Of a DNA stretch of 64,000 bases, positions 8,840 through 17,959 are shown one piece after another (position 1 is the first letter of the stretch; the number at the start of each line of letters is the position of its first letter). Below the pieces are notes generated by a model that saw only the letters and a list, made by a program, of their open reading frames with translations, had not been told where the DNA came from and made no database searches. Source of the DNA: Paenibacillus sp. PAMC 26794 (lineage in GTDB: Bacteria; Bacillota; Bacilli; Paenibacillales; Paenibacillaceae); assembly GCF_000316035.1 (NCBI RefSeq), contig NZ_ANHX01000011.1, positions 1 through 64,000 on the forward strand, given 5' to 3'. The translations under genes and the position numbers were made by a program.

Positions 8840-9862
8840 ATGAATAAGGAAGATATCTATGACTTGACCATCGTCGGAGGCGGACCGGCAGGATTATATG
8901 CGGCCTTTTATGCCGGGATGCGTGATATGAGAGTTAAGATCATTGACGGCAAAGACCAACTTGGTGGTTTTCTGCATACCTATTCCGAAAAACCTATTTG
9001 GGATGTGGGTGGCCTGCCACCAATGAAGTGTTCAAAGTTGATTGAGTATCTGGTTCAGCAGGCGAATACCTTTAATCCAACGGTTGAATTGAATTGCAAA
9101 GTAGATCGGTTCGCTCGACTGGACAACGAGATTTTGGCTCTGTATACTGCTGAAGGCAACATACACTATACGCGTACAATCATTGTCGCAGTAGGCCGCG
9201 GTATCGCAGAAATTCAGAAATTGGAGCTTCAGGAGCCGATTCAATATGAACATGAGAATCTTCATTACACCGTGCAAAATCCAGAACATTTTTCCGGGAA
9301 GCGTGTGCTCATTTCAGGAGGAGGCAACAGTGCAGTAGATTGGGCAATTGAACTTGCTCAATTTGCACGGAGCGTAGTGGTCGTCCACCGAAAAAATGAG
9401 TTTCGTGCAATGGAACGCAATGTTAGCGAGATGAACAATGTAACGGATGTCAGAACACCATATAGCATCACACGGCTTCATAATCATGGTGAACGTATCC
9501 ATCAGGTTGTAATTACGCATATGGAGAGTCAGGACAATGTATTGTTAGATGTGGATGAAGTCGTAGTTAGTCATGGGTATAAAAGCAATTTGAGTAACCT
9601 TGCCAGTTGCGGACTGACTATGGATGACGGAATGGTTTTAATGAGCCAACATGCGCAGACGAACCTCCCAGGTATTTTTGCTGCAGGGGATTGTGCAACT
9701 CACGATAGCAAAGTCAGACTTATTGCCGGAGCCTTCAACGATGCGGTTTTAGCTGTAAATAGTGCGAAAAAATACTTGACTCCAGATGCTCCCATGATGG
9801 CGTACGTCTCCTCCCATAATGAAATTTTCAGAGAAAAAAACAAGCAAATCCCAAGGTTCTAA
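8840..9862 (+). CDS. Ferredoxin-NADP reductase-type flavoprotein (YumC family)
   Basis: 340 residues from ATG 8840; a GTG at 8831 is in frame but has no room for a ribosome site. Motifs are FAD-binding IVGGGPAGLYAA at the N-terminus, NADPH-binding SGGGNSAVDWA in the middle and the FAD motif FAAGDCA near the C-terminus. It has the thioredoxin-reductase fold but no CxxC redox pair, which fits the YumC-type ferredoxin/flavodoxin-NADP reductases. Its position after a Fur-controlled siderophore-binding protein suggests it supplies electrons for iron release from imported siderophores. That role is inferred from context only. Confidence 0.9.
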   Translation: MNKEDIYDLTIVGGGPAGLYAAFYAGMRDMRVKIIDGKDQLGGFLHTYSEKPIWDVGGLPPMKCSKLIEYLVQQANTFNPTVELNCKVDRFARLDNEILALYTAEGNIHYTRTIIVAVGRGIAEIQKLELQEPIQYEHENLHYTVQNPEHFSGKRVLISGGGNSAVDWAIELAQFARSVVVVHRKNEFRAMERNVSEMNNVTDVRTPYSITRLHNHGERIHQVVITHMESQDNVLLDVDEVVVSHGYKSNLSNLASCGLTMDDGMVLMSQHAQTNLPGIFAAGDCATHDSKVRLIAGAFNDAVLAVNSAKKYLTPDAPMMAYVSSHNEIFREKNKQIPRF

Positions 9863-9882
9863 ACTTGGGGTTTGTTTGTTTA
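9838..9882 (+). terminator. Terminator overlapping the end of the flavoprotein gene
   Basis: An 18-bp stem (arms around TCCCAAG and CTTGGGG, two G-U pairs) begins inside the last codons and ends in a T-rich stretch. Confidence 0.8.
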
Positions 9883-9950
9883 TTCATGTTCACTGGAATA
9901 TTAAAATCTGCTGTTTCAACATATCCTTATTTCTGGGAAGAATGGAAAGG

Positions 9951-9979
9951 TTGACGAATCTGTAAGCGATAATTGTAAA
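9951..9979 (+). promoter_or_regulatory. Possible sigma-A promoter for purT
   Basis: TTGACG, 17 bp, TGTAAA. The -35 is good and the -10 is weak. The rest of the leader to 10114 is AT-rich. GGAGCAC at 10031-10037 is complementary to GTGCTCC at the start of the coding region (10122-10128). No purine riboswitch or PurBox was seen. Confidence 0.4.
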
Positions 9980-10114
9980 ATTTGATCGAAAAAACACAAA
10001 AAATCTTGTAAAATTCACAAGAAAAATAGGGAGCACTCTTGCATTCTTTAACCAAAACCCCGAAAATAGAGAGATAGATATAGAAGATTTCTCTTTGGGA
10101 GGATTGGAAAGAAC

Positions 10115-11302
10115 ATGTGGGGTGCTCCTTTTACGGCTCAAGCCAAAAAAATGCTGCTACTAGGCAGTGGAGAATTGGGAAAAGAGGTCGTTATTGAGGC
10201 CCAACGACTGGGAGTAGAGACGATCGCTGTTGATCGTTATGAGAACGCACCTGCAATGCAGGTCGCGCACCGGTCTTACTGCATCGACATGCTGGATGCC
10301 GAAGCTTTGAAACAATTGATCCGTAAAGAAAAACCTCATTACATCGTACCTGAGATTGAAGCTATTGCAACAGAAGCTTTACTGGAGCTTGAGGAAGAGG
10401 GATTTTGTGTAGTACCTACTGCCCGAGCTGCGCGTCTAACGATGGATCGCGAAGGCATCCGTCGACTTGCAGCCGAACAATTGAAACTTCCGACAGCTGC
10501 CTACCTTTTTGCGGACAACCTGGAACAACTTCAGGAAGCCGTACGTGAGCTTGGCACACCTTGTGTCATTAAACCATTAATGAGTTCTTCCGGCAAAGGG
10601 CAGAGTGTATGCCGAACACCGGGCGACGTGGAGGATTGCTGGAACATTGCTCTTTCGGGGGCTCGTGGCAAATCCGCTCGTGTCATTGTGGAGAGCTTTG
10701 TGCAATTTGACAGTGAGATTACATTACTTACCGTTAGGTCTGTATCAGGCACCGTATTTTGTCCTCCGATTGGTCATATTCAGAAAGATGGGGATTATGT
10801 CGAATCCTGGCAGCCTCATGCAATGACTTCTGAGCAATGGCAGCAAGCTTGTCATATTGCCAAATCCGTCACGGATGAACTTGGCGGGTATGGACTGTTT
10901 GGAGTGGAATTGTTCCTCACATCGGATGGTGTTGTGTTCAGCGAGGTATCTCCTCGTCCACATGATACAGGTATGGTTACAATGGTGACGCAAGACAGTT
11001 CCGAGTTTGCGCTGCATGTACGTGCAATTCTTGGTTTTCCGGTCACAGATGTACATCTGTTGACACCGGGAGCTTCAGCAACGCTGAAGGCTAATGATGA
11101 AACATCTGACTTTACTGTAGGCGGGATTGAAGAAGCACTGGCTCTTCCTCGTACTCAGGTTCGTGTATTTGGCAAACCTGAGACCAAGGTTGGACGCCGT
11201 ATGGCTGTAGCGCTTAGTGCTGGCCAAGATGTGGAAGAAGCTCGTAAAACAGCGGTGCAAGCCGCTAATATGCTGAAAGTGGAGGTAAATCATGTCCAAT
11301 AA
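10115..11302 (+). CDS. purT: Formate-dependent phosphoribosylglycinamide formyltransferase (GAR transformylase 2)
   Basis: 395 residues, the usual length for PurT. This ATP-grasp enzyme makes formyl-GAR from GAR, formate and ATP in purine synthesis, independently of folate. The N-terminal nucleotide-binding start [12 protein letters not shown], the [11 protein letters not shown] segment, [14 protein letters not shown] and the ATP-grasp metal site [28 protein letters not shown] are all clear. GGGAGG precedes ATG 10115. The gene overlaps the following GNAT gene by 11 bp, so the two are translationally coupled. The last eight residues are read in both frames. Confidence 0.95.
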   Translation: MWGAPFTAQAKKMLLLGSGELGKEVVIEAQRLGVETIAVDRYENAPAMQVAHRSYCIDMLDAEALKQLIRKEKPHYIVPEIEAIATEALLELEEEGFCVVPTARAARLTMDREGIRRLAAEQLKLPTAAYLFADNLEQLQEAVRELGTPCVIKPLMSSSGKGQSVCRTPGDVEDCWNIALSGARGKSARVIVESFVQFDSEITLLTVRSVSGTVFCPPIGHIQKDGDYVESWQPHAMTSEQWQQACHIAKSVTDELGGYGLFGVELFLTSDGVVFSEVSPRPHDTGMVTMVTQDSSEFALHVRAILGFPVTDVHLLTPGASATLKANDETSDFTVGGIEEALALPRTQVRVFGKPETKVGRRMAVALSAGQDVEEARKTAVQAANMLKVEVNHVQ

Positions 11303-11750
11303 TGTTGAGGCCCCTGTACTGATGATCCGAGAGTGTGAGCTACGAGATGCTGAAGCGGTAACGGGACTGATGCGAGAGGTCAGCTATCCGACAACAACCA
11401 ATGTCATGAAAGAACGTATTGAATGTTTGGAAACCAATCCAAACGCATGCATGCTTGTTGCCGAAGTGGATGAACAAATTATTGGTGTGATTGGCTTGCA
11501 ATGTGTGCAAAGTCATGCCTATCCAGAACCTGCCGCACAAATTACTTCCCTGATTGTAGGTCAAGAACATCGTGGTGGTGGGATTGGCCGTCGTCTGATG
11601 GCTCGTGCCGAAGATTGGGGCAGACAGCAAGGTGGTAAACAACTGTTTGTCACGGGTGCAAACCGTGAAGTGACTTCAACAACGTACTCTTTTTATGAGC
11701 ACATTGGTTTTCAGAAGAGAGGCTATCGGTTCAGTAAAGTTCTTCTATAG
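11292..11750 (+). CDS. GNAT-family N-acetyltransferase
   Basis: 152 residues with the GNAT acetyl-CoA loop [19 protein letters not shown] and the C-terminal [16 protein letters not shown]. The start ATG 11292 lies inside the end of purT behind GGAGGT (11281-11286). The substrate cannot be read from the sequence. Coupling to purT need not mean a role in purine metabolism. Confidence 0.9.
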   Translation: MSNNVEAPVLMIRECELRDAEAVTGLMREVSYPTTTNVMKERIECLETNPNACMLVAEVDEQIIGVIGLQCVQSHAYPEPAAQITSLIVGQEHRGGGIGRRLMARAEDWGRQQGGKQLFVTGANREVTSTTYSFYEHIGFQKRGYRFSKVLL

Positions 11751-11842
11751 TATAAATAAAGTTTCTTCTATTGCATGGAAATTCTCATTGATATCCTGAT
11801 CTGCACATTCTAGTGTGGTGAATGATAAATAGATGGTGAAGC

Positions 11843-11882
11843 GACATTCGACTAGCATTTTTAGTCCGAATGTCTTTTTTTT
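11843..11882 (+). terminator. Terminator after the purT-GNAT pair
   Basis: GACATTCG-ACTA pairs with TAGT-CCGAATGTC (one bulge), followed by eight or more T. Confidence 0.85.
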
Positions 11883-11927
11883 ACGGCTAAAAAATGACAA
11901 AAAAGTTACTTTTCCATATTTTATAGG

Positions 11928-11984
11928 TTCACAATCTCCTGTTGAATTGGTATACTGCTAGAGTATTAATTACAAAGTTGTAAT
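11928..11984 (+). promoter_or_regulatory. Promoter and palindrome upstream of the CAP-domain gene
   Basis: TTCACA (11928-11933), 17 bp, TATACT (11951-11956) is a good sigma-A promoter. TTGAAT-16-TATTAA slightly downstream is an alternative. ATTACAAAGTTGTAAT (11969-11984) has perfect 7-bp arms just after the expected start point, where a repressor could act. Confidence 0.5.
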
Positions 11985-12004
11985 AACTAATCTTAAGGAG
12001 ATGA

Positions 12005-12826
12005 ATGAATTTGAAAAAGAAATGGATGAAAACTGTCGTAACGAGTAGTCTGACAGCCGTACTGGCCGTAGGGGTAATGCTTCCTGCTTCCGCGTCTGCT
12101 GCAGATTCAACATATAAGACTATCACAACGTACAAAATTACAAGTACAGACAGCTTGAAAGCTTATATTGAGAAATGGCTCAAACAAAATGGGTACACCG
12201 TATCCGAGGGGCAAATTGTAGAGAAGCCTACTACGCAGCCTGATCAAACGACGAAACCTGCTGAGCCGACAACAAAACCAACTCAACCAACAACAAAACC
12301 TGTTGAGCCTACAACTAAGCCTGAGCAACCGACTAAACCAGCACAACCAGCTCAAGAAGAAAAACCGGCAACTACACCGGCAAAAGATCCTTCAAACACA
12401 GGTAACACAGGTAATACAGGTAACAATACAAGTAATAATGGTAGCGAAAGCACACAATCCGACTTTGCTACTCAAGTTGTAAAACTTGTGAACGCTGAGC
12501 GTGCTAAAGCAGGTCTGAACGCTCTGACCTCAGATGCACTTCTGGACAAAGTAGCTGTTGCTAAAGTAAAAGATATGAGTAACAATAACTATTTTGATCA
12601 CCAGTCACCTACGTATGGTTCTCCGTTTGATATGATGAAACAATTCGGAGTAACTTACAGCTATGCAGGTGAGAACATTGCCAAAGGTCAAAAAACACCT
12701 CAGGAAGTTGTTACAGCTTGGATGAATAGTGAAGGTCACCGTGCCAATATCCTGAGCAAAAACTTTACACATATCGGTGTAGGTTACTACAATGGATACT
12801 GGGCTCAAGAGTTTATCGGTAAGTAA
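12005..12826 (+). CDS. Secreted CAP/SCP-domain protein (YkwD-like)
   Basis: 273 residues. A signal peptide (KKKWMKTVV, then a hydrophobic core, cleavage near ASAAD) is followed by a short region, a Pro/Thr/Lys linker built of TTKP-type repeats (about residues 75-125), an Asn/Gly/Thr stretch and a C-terminal CAP domain of about 115 residues. CAP signatures are VNAERAKAGL, YFDHQSPTYG, AGENIA and SEGHRANIL. ATG 12005 is only 4 bp after AAGGAG; the TTG at 12011 has better spacing and is a plausible true start. Bacterial CAP proteins are extracellular and often cell-wall linked, and their activity is mostly undefined. Confidence 0.9.
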   Translation: MNLKKKWMKTVVTSSLTAVLAVGVMLPASASAADSTYKTITTYKITSTDSLKAYIEKWLKQNGYTVSEGQIVEKPTTQPDQTTKPAEPTTKPTQPTTKPVEPTTKPEQPTKPAQPAQEEKPATTPAKDPSNTGNTGNTGNNTSNNGSESTQSDFATQVVKLVNAERAKAGLNALTSDALLDKVAVAKVKDMSNNNYFDHQSPTYGSPFDMMKQFGVTYSYAGENIAKGQKTPQEVVTAWMNSEGHRANILSKNFTHIGVGYYNGYWAQEFIGK

Positions 12827-12864
12827 TCGATTTATAATGAAGAAAGTATGATTTTCTTTTCCAC

Positions 12865-12912
12865 AAGGTTATGCCAGCACAGTTGAAATCTGTGTGTGGC
12901 ATAACCTTTTTT
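12865..12912 (+). terminator. Terminator after the CAP-domain gene
   Basis: AAGGTTATGCCA pairs perfectly with TGGCATAACCTT, with an inner CACAG/CTGTG stem, then a T run. Confidence 0.9.
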
Positions 12913-13070
12913 CCGTAAAATGACATATAAAAAATGAATTCTGCGAATGCAGCGCCAAAGTTTGCAAATTAACGACAGAACATTTATGTTATTTAGGAAT
13001 AGCATCATCTGAATGTAAAGTCATTATAAATTATAAAGCACCCGGACTGGTGTATATGAGCGGAGATGTG

Positions 13071-13943
13071 ATGATGAAAAAGAAAAAAAGCCTTGATTCA
13101 GCACCATGGATCTGGAGAACTGTCAGTACAGTATCCATCTTGGCAACTTTGTTGTTGTTATTTGGATTTGGATACGCCATAAAAGATGTGATTTTCCCCA
13201 AGGGAGATTCCGCGTTAACTACAGGCCAGGAGACTACTTCACCACCTAAGAATAACGAGGGTGAAACGGCTGTCGTGGAAGATGGCAAGATTCGAATGGC
13301 GGTCATCGGCGATTCCCTGGCAAGAGGTACTGGGGATGATGAAGGACTTGGCTTCGTGAGACGTGCAGGGAACCTGCTTAAAGATAAAGGATATGACGTT
13401 CAGGTTCTTAATAATCTGGGTGTTAACGGTTTGAGAACAGATGCTTTATTGGAAAAACTGAATGAGCAAGGTGTGCGTTATGTCCTGCAGCAGTCCAATT
13501 TTATTTTGCTCTCGATCGGCGCGAATGATCTGTTCCAGGGAGGACAAGTTCTACAGGGGGAAGACCCGCCAACAGCAGAGCAGCTGGCAGCGGCTTTGCC
13601 GGAAACGTCCAAACGCCTTCAAGAGATATTGAAGAAAGTAAAAGAAATTAATCCCGATGCACAGATTGCGTACATAGGGTTGTACAATCCATTTGGCGAT
13701 GTGAAGGAACTGGAGAAGCCGGGTAATGCAGTGGTTGCTGCATGGAACGATGCTGCACTGGCTATTTTGAACAATAAGGACAAGATGACCCTGGTCCCTA
13801 CATTCGATTTATTTGAGAATCATCTGGGGGAGTATCTCTCGTCAGATCATTTTCATCCTAACGGACAAGGTTATGAGCAAATTGCAGTTCGAATTGCACA
13901 GGAATACCAGGCAGATACATCGGCAGAAGGGAGCGCAAATTAA
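13071..13943 (+). CDS. Membrane-anchored SGNH/GDSL hydrolase
   Basis: About 290 residues. The open frame reaches GTG 13050, but GGAG at 13062-13065 fits ATG 13071 or 13074. One N-terminal membrane helix (about residues 17-40) is followed by a linker and an extracellular SGNH hydrolase domain: block I GDSLARGTGD with the Ser nucleophile, the block II-type Gly in NNLGVNGL, block III GAND, and the catalytic Asp/His in SSDHFHPNGQGY. The stop codon abuts the start of the ABC ATPase gene, so hydrolase and exporter form one operon. The substrate may be a cell-envelope ester or lipid; this is inference. Confidence 0.88.
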   Translation: MMKKKKSLDSAPWIWRTVSTVSILATLLLLFGFGYAIKDVIFPKGDSALTTGQETTSPPKNNEGETAVVEDGKIRMAVIGDSLARGTGDDEGLGFVRRAGNLLKDKGYDVQVLNNLGVNGLRTDALLEKLNEQGVRYVLQQSNFILLSIGANDLFQGGQVLQGEDPPTAEQLAAALPETSKRLQEILKKVKEINPDAQIAYIGLYNPFGDVKELEKPGNAVVAAWNDAALAILNNKDKMTLVPTFDLFENHLGEYLSSDHFHPNGQGYEQIAVRIAQEYQADTSAEGSAN

Positions 13944-14909
13944 ATGGCAGAGCAGCAGTATGATTCCGTCTTGTCTGTACAGCATTTGAAGAAGCGGATC
14001 GGACGCAAGTGGATCATTAAGGACGTTACATTTGACGTAAAGCCTGGTGAAATCTTTGGATTTCTCGGTCCCAACGGTGCCGGAAAAACAACAACGATAC
14101 GGATGCTGGTGGATCTGATCAAACCAACAGAAGGAAAAATTAAAGTCTGTGGTTATGATGTGAATCGGGACCCTGAGCGTGCTTTGAAGTATGTAGGCTC
14201 CATTGTTGAAAATCCGGAGGTATATACATATCTGACAGGGTGGGAGAACCTGGAGCATTTTGCCCGCATGCAACCAGGTGTGGACAACGAGCGAATTCAG
14301 GAAGTTGTGGATATTGTGCGTCTGGATCAGCGGATTCACGATAAAGTCAGAACATACTCATTGGGTATGCGTCAACGGATCGGTATTGCACAAGCGCTGC
14401 TTGGGCGACCGCGTCTGCTCATTCTGGATGAACCGACAAATGGCCTTGATCCAAAAGGCATTAAGGAACTTCGTGTCTTTATTAAGCAACTCGCCAGTGA
14501 AGGTATGGCTGTATTTGTCAGCAGTCACTTGTTAAGTGAGATCCAGCTTCTCTGTGACAGAGTGGCTATTATCAGTGCTGGACGTGTGCTTGCAGTTGGA
14601 GGCGTTAGCGAACTGATTGAAGATCATTCCAAATTGGCGATATGGCATGTTTCACCACTGGAGCAAGGCAAAAAGATGTTGCTGGATGCAGGTATTGCTC
14701 TGGTAGGTCGACCTGCGGATGTGATGGATGATACCATTGTTGCGGGCCTTGGTCCCAACGCTGTGGTTGCTGAGATGCATGAAGATCGAATTCCTGATCT
14801 GGTGCAACAGATGGTTCAAGCAGGTATTCAGGTTGAAGGGGTACAGCGGATTCAGCCTACGCTCGAACAACTATTCTTAAAAATGACAGAAGGTGAATCC
14901 ATTGAATAA
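13944..14909 (+). CDS. ABC transporter ATP-binding protein (BcrA/CcmA type)
   Basis: 321 residues. A single ATPase domain carries Walker A GPNGAGKTT, signature YSLGMRQR, Walker B LLILDEPTNGLD and H-loop SSHLLS. A C-terminal extension of about 100 residues is typical of drug- or bacitracin-resistance-type exporters. It starts directly after the SGNH hydrolase stop codon and overlaps the permease gene. It would power export by the following membrane protein; the substrate is unknown. Confidence 0.93.
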   Translation: MAEQQYDSVLSVQHLKKRIGRKWIIKDVTFDVKPGEIFGFLGPNGAGKTTTIRMLVDLIKPTEGKIKVCGYDVNRDPERALKYVGSIVENPEVYTYLTGWENLEHFARMQPGVDNERIQEVVDIVRLDQRIHDKVRTYSLGMRQRIGIAQALLGRPRLLILDEPTNGLDPKGIKELRVFIKQLASEGMAVFVSSHLLSEIQLLCDRVAIISAGRVLAVGGVSELIEDHSKLAIWHVSPLEQGKKMLLDAGIALVGRPADVMDDTIVAGLGPNAVVAEMHEDRIPDLVQQMVQAGIQVEGVQRIQPTLEQLFLKMTEGESIE

Positions 14910-15891
14910 CATCATGCCGTTGATTCGCAATGAAACGATCAAAATGGTGAAGAAAAAACGGCTTTATATTATATTTATTGTACTTGCAGTCCTCGTACCG
15001 ATGTTTACGTATGCCCAGATGAAATCTGCGGAGAATAATCGCGACAAGTTTGGCGGCGATTGGCGTCTTGAACTGCAACAGGCCATTACAGACAATCAAA
15101 ACTCGCTCGGTAGCGATCGGGTACCTGAAGAATACAAAAAATATAGAACAGTATATATCCAACAGATGCAGTATTATCTTGAAAATGACATCAATCCCAA
15201 AGAACCGGGTGGTGTTACCTTTACGCGGGAGTTCATGAACAACGCGGTTGGTTTGTTTATTCCACTGTTAATCATGGCTATTGCTTCAGATCTTGTTTCA
15301 GGTGAACGTACGACAGGTACAATTAAAATGCTTTTAACGCGTCCTGTTAGACGCTGGAAAGTGCTTCTGAGTAAATTAATTACGCTGATTATGTTTGTTT
15401 CGATCATAGTGGTATCAGCCTATATTATATGTTATGTCATATCGGGTGCGGTCTTTGGTTATAAAGGCTTCAACATGCCAATCTTCACAGGATTCAAAGT
15501 TGTGGGAACAGATGTCGATATGTCGGCAGTACATGCTGTAGACCAGTGGCTTTATATGCTTATGCAGGCAGGACTGATCTGGTTTGTGAGTGTAATTGTG
15601 GCTATGCTTGCATTTATGGTATCCGTGCTTGTGCGTAGTACTGCTGCAAGTATCGTTATCATGATGGCCGCACTGATTGCAGGAACAATCTTGACCAGTA
15701 TGGCAGCATCTTGGCAGACAGCGAAGTATCTGTTCATGGTTAATCTCGAACTTCCTGATTATTTGTCAGGCGGATTACCACCAATCGAGGGTATGAATTT
15801 AGGTTTTTCCCTTATTGTGCTTAGTGTTTGGGGCGTTGCTTCACTCATTGTGTCATTCCTTGTCTTTACGAAACGGGATATCTTGAATTAA
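14902..15891 (+). CDS. ABC-2 type permease
   Basis: About 329 residues from TTG 14902, which has AGAAGG 8 bp upstream; GTG 14893 and ATG 14911 are in-frame alternatives. One N-terminal membrane helix follows a Lys-rich start, then an extracellular segment of about 90 residues, then five or more helices. The loop DLVSGERTTGTIKMLLTRP is the typical ABC-2 coupling signature. It overlaps the ATPase gene by 8 bp, which supports one complex. Confidence 0.9.
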   Translation: MNNIMPLIRNETIKMVKKKRLYIIFIVLAVLVPMFTYAQMKSAENNRDKFGGDWRLELQQAITDNQNSLGSDRVPEEYKKYRTVYIQQMQYYLENDINPKEPGGVTFTREFMNNAVGLFIPLLIMAIASDLVSGERTTGTIKMLLTRPVRRWKVLLSKLITLIMFVSIIVVSAYIICYVISGAVFGYKGFNMPIFTGFKVVGTDVDMSAVHAVDQWLYMLMQAGLIWFVSVIVAMLAFMVSVLVRSTAASIVIMMAALIAGTILTSMAASWQTAKYLFMVNLELPDYLSGGLPPIEGMNLGFSLIVLSVWGVASLIVSFLVFTKRDILN

Positions 15892-15967
15892 AATGGACAA
15901 GGATAAGAAAACATCTGTTTGCATTTTAGGCATTTTTTTAGTTGCAAGTTAAGAAGGGGGAGCATGA

Positions 15968-17947
15968 ATGGTCGAGCAAATCGATATGTCGGCAGGTTCG
16001 ACAGGCGGAGGACAGGGGTCTTCAGGCTACGACGCGGACGACATTCAAGTACTTGAAGGGTTGGTAGCGGTACGGAAACGGCCGGGGATGTACATCGGCA
16101 GCACCAGCGCTTCGGGTCTGCATCATTTGGTATGGGAAATTGTCGACAACGCTGTCGACGAACATCTCGCCAAATTCTGCTCCAAAATCGATATCACACT
16201 GCATAAGGACGGTTCTATTACGGTTCAGGATAACGGAAGGGGAATTCCGACAGGTATACATAAAACAGGGATTCCTACTCCCCAGGTCGTGTTTACGATT
16301 TTGCACGCAGGCGGAAAGTTCGGTGGATCAGGATACAAAAAATCAGGCGGTTTGCACGGTGTAGGTGCGTCAGTTACAAACGCATTGTCCGAGTGGCTTG
16401 AAGTCGAGATTTTCCGTGATGGCAAGATTCATCGTCAGCGATTCGAGTATTGGAAGGACAAAAAAGGGATTGAACATGTCGGTGAACCGGTCTCCGGTCT
16501 CGAAGTGTTGGGCAATACCAATCGGACAGGTACAAAAGTTACATTTAAACCGGATATTCGGGTGTTCCAGAGCGGTATTCAATTTAATTATGATACATTG
16601 GCAGAACGCCTACAGGAGATTGCTTTTCTGAATTCGGGTCTGAGAATTGTGCTCAAGGACGAACGTTCGGGCAATCAGGATGAATACATGTATGAAGGCG
16701 GAGCAAGCCAGTTTGTTGCTTTTCTTAACGAAAATAAAGATGTGTTGCATGATGTTATTCACTTCTATGCGGAGAAGGATGACATTGAAGTCGAAGTGGC
16801 GATCCAGTATAACGCAGGTTATACCGAAACGCTGGCTTCGTTCGTGAACTCGATCTCTACTCGGGGTGGCGGTACACATGAGACCGGATTCAGGGCTGCG
16901 TATACTCGTGTAATGAATGACTACGCGCGGCGTACCAGCATGATTAAGGAAAAAGACAAAAACCTCGAAGGTAATGATTTGCGTGAAGGTATGATGGCCG
17001 TCATCAGTGTCAAGATGTCAGAGGTTGAGTTCGTAGGTCAGACCAAGGATCAGCTCGGCAGCGCTTCCGCTCGAAGTGCAGTGGATTCGGTCGTGTCCGA
17101 GAATATTCAGCGGTTCCTGGAAGAAAACCCGCAGGTAGCTCAAACGTTAATTCGCAAAGCGGTTCAAGCCTCCAGAGCCAGAGAAGCAGCCCGCAAAGCA
17201 CGTGATGATATGCGCACAGGCAAGAAACGTAGCGAAAGTTCCAACCTGAACGGCAAGCTGACACCGGCGCAATCAAAGGATTTTACCCGGAATGAGTTGT
17301 TTATTGTCGAAGGTGATTCCGCAGGTGGTTCTGCCAAACAGGGGCGCGACTCGAAGATTCAGGCTATTCTGCCCCTCAAGGGAAAACCGCTCAATCCGGA
17401 AAAATCGAAGCTGGCCGATATTCTCAAAAATGAAGAATACCGCGCCATTACAGCGGCGATCGGGGCGGGCATTGGGACCGAATTTGCAGTTGAAGACAGC
17501 AATTATTCCAAAATTATCATTATGACCGATGCGGATACGGACGGCGCACATATTCAGGTGTTGCTGTTAACCTTTTTTTATCGTTATATGAAGCCTTTAA
17601 TTGATGCAGGCAAAGTATATATAGCTCAGCCGCCATTGTACAAACTTACTCGTAAGTCTGGTAAGCTTGCGAGTGTTCGATATGCATGGACGGATGAAGA
17701 ACTTGCGAATTATATGAAGGAATTCGGTAATAATGTTGAGCTTCAACGTTATAAAGGTCTTGGTGAGATGAATCCGGATCAACTGTGGGAGACCACAATG
17801 AATCCAGAAACTCGTGCGATGCTGAAGGTACAGATTGTTGATGCAGCAAAAGCAGAACGTCGTGTATCTACGCTCATGGGTGATAAGGTTGATCCGCGGA
17901 AACGCTGGATTGTAGAGAACGTCGACTTTACAGAGTACGAAGAATAG
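15968..17947 (+). CDS. parE: DNA topoisomerase IV subunit B
   Basis: 659 residues. GHKL ATPase domain with EIVDNAVDE, QDNGRGIP and the Gly-rich ATP lid KKSGGLHGVGASVTNALS; transducer domain; TOPRIM domain with VEGDSAGGSAKQGRD and the metal-binding DADTDGAHI; C-terminal QRYKGLGEMNP. It is followed immediately by parC, and no recF or dnaA context is present, so ParE rather than GyrB is the right call. AAGAAGGGGGAG precedes ATG 15968. With ParC it forms the type II enzyme that separates linked daughter chromosomes, and it is a target of coumarin drugs. Confidence 0.96.
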   Translation: MVEQIDMSAGSTGGGQGSSGYDADDIQVLEGLVAVRKRPGMYIGSTSASGLHHLVWEIVDNAVDEHLAKFCSKIDITLHKDGSITVQDNGRGIPTGIHKTGIPTPQVVFTILHAGGKFGGSGYKKSGGLHGVGASVTNALSEWLEVEIFRDGKIHRQRFEYWKDKKGIEHVGEPVSGLEVLGNTNRTGTKVTFKPDIRVFQSGIQFNYDTLAERLQEIAFLNSGLRIVLKDERSGNQDEYMYEGGASQFVAFLNENKDVLHDVIHFYAEKDDIEVEVAIQYNAGYTETLASFVNSISTRGGGTHETGFRAAYTRVMNDYARRTSMIKEKDKNLEGNDLREGMMAVISVKMSEVEFVGQTKDQLGSASARSAVDSVVSENIQRFLEENPQVAQTLIRKAVQASRAREAARKARDDMRTGKKRSESSNLNGKLTPAQSKDFTRNELFIVEGDSAGGSAKQGRDSKIQAILPLKGKPLNPEKSKLADILKNEEYRAITAAIGAGIGTEFAVEDSNYSKIIIMTDADTDGAHIQVLLLTFFYRYMKPLIDAGKVYIAQPPLYKLTRKSGKLASVRYAWTDEELANYMKEFGNNVELQRYKGLGEMNPDQLWETTMNPETRAMLKVQIVDAAKAERRVSTLMGDKVDPRKRWIVENVDFTEYEE

Positions 17948-17959
17948 AAGGTGCTTGGA

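Noticed and set aside
10000..10114. Possible purine riboswitch or PurBox in the purT leader
   Set aside because: No three-way junction core sequences and no CCGAAC-type PurBox could be found.
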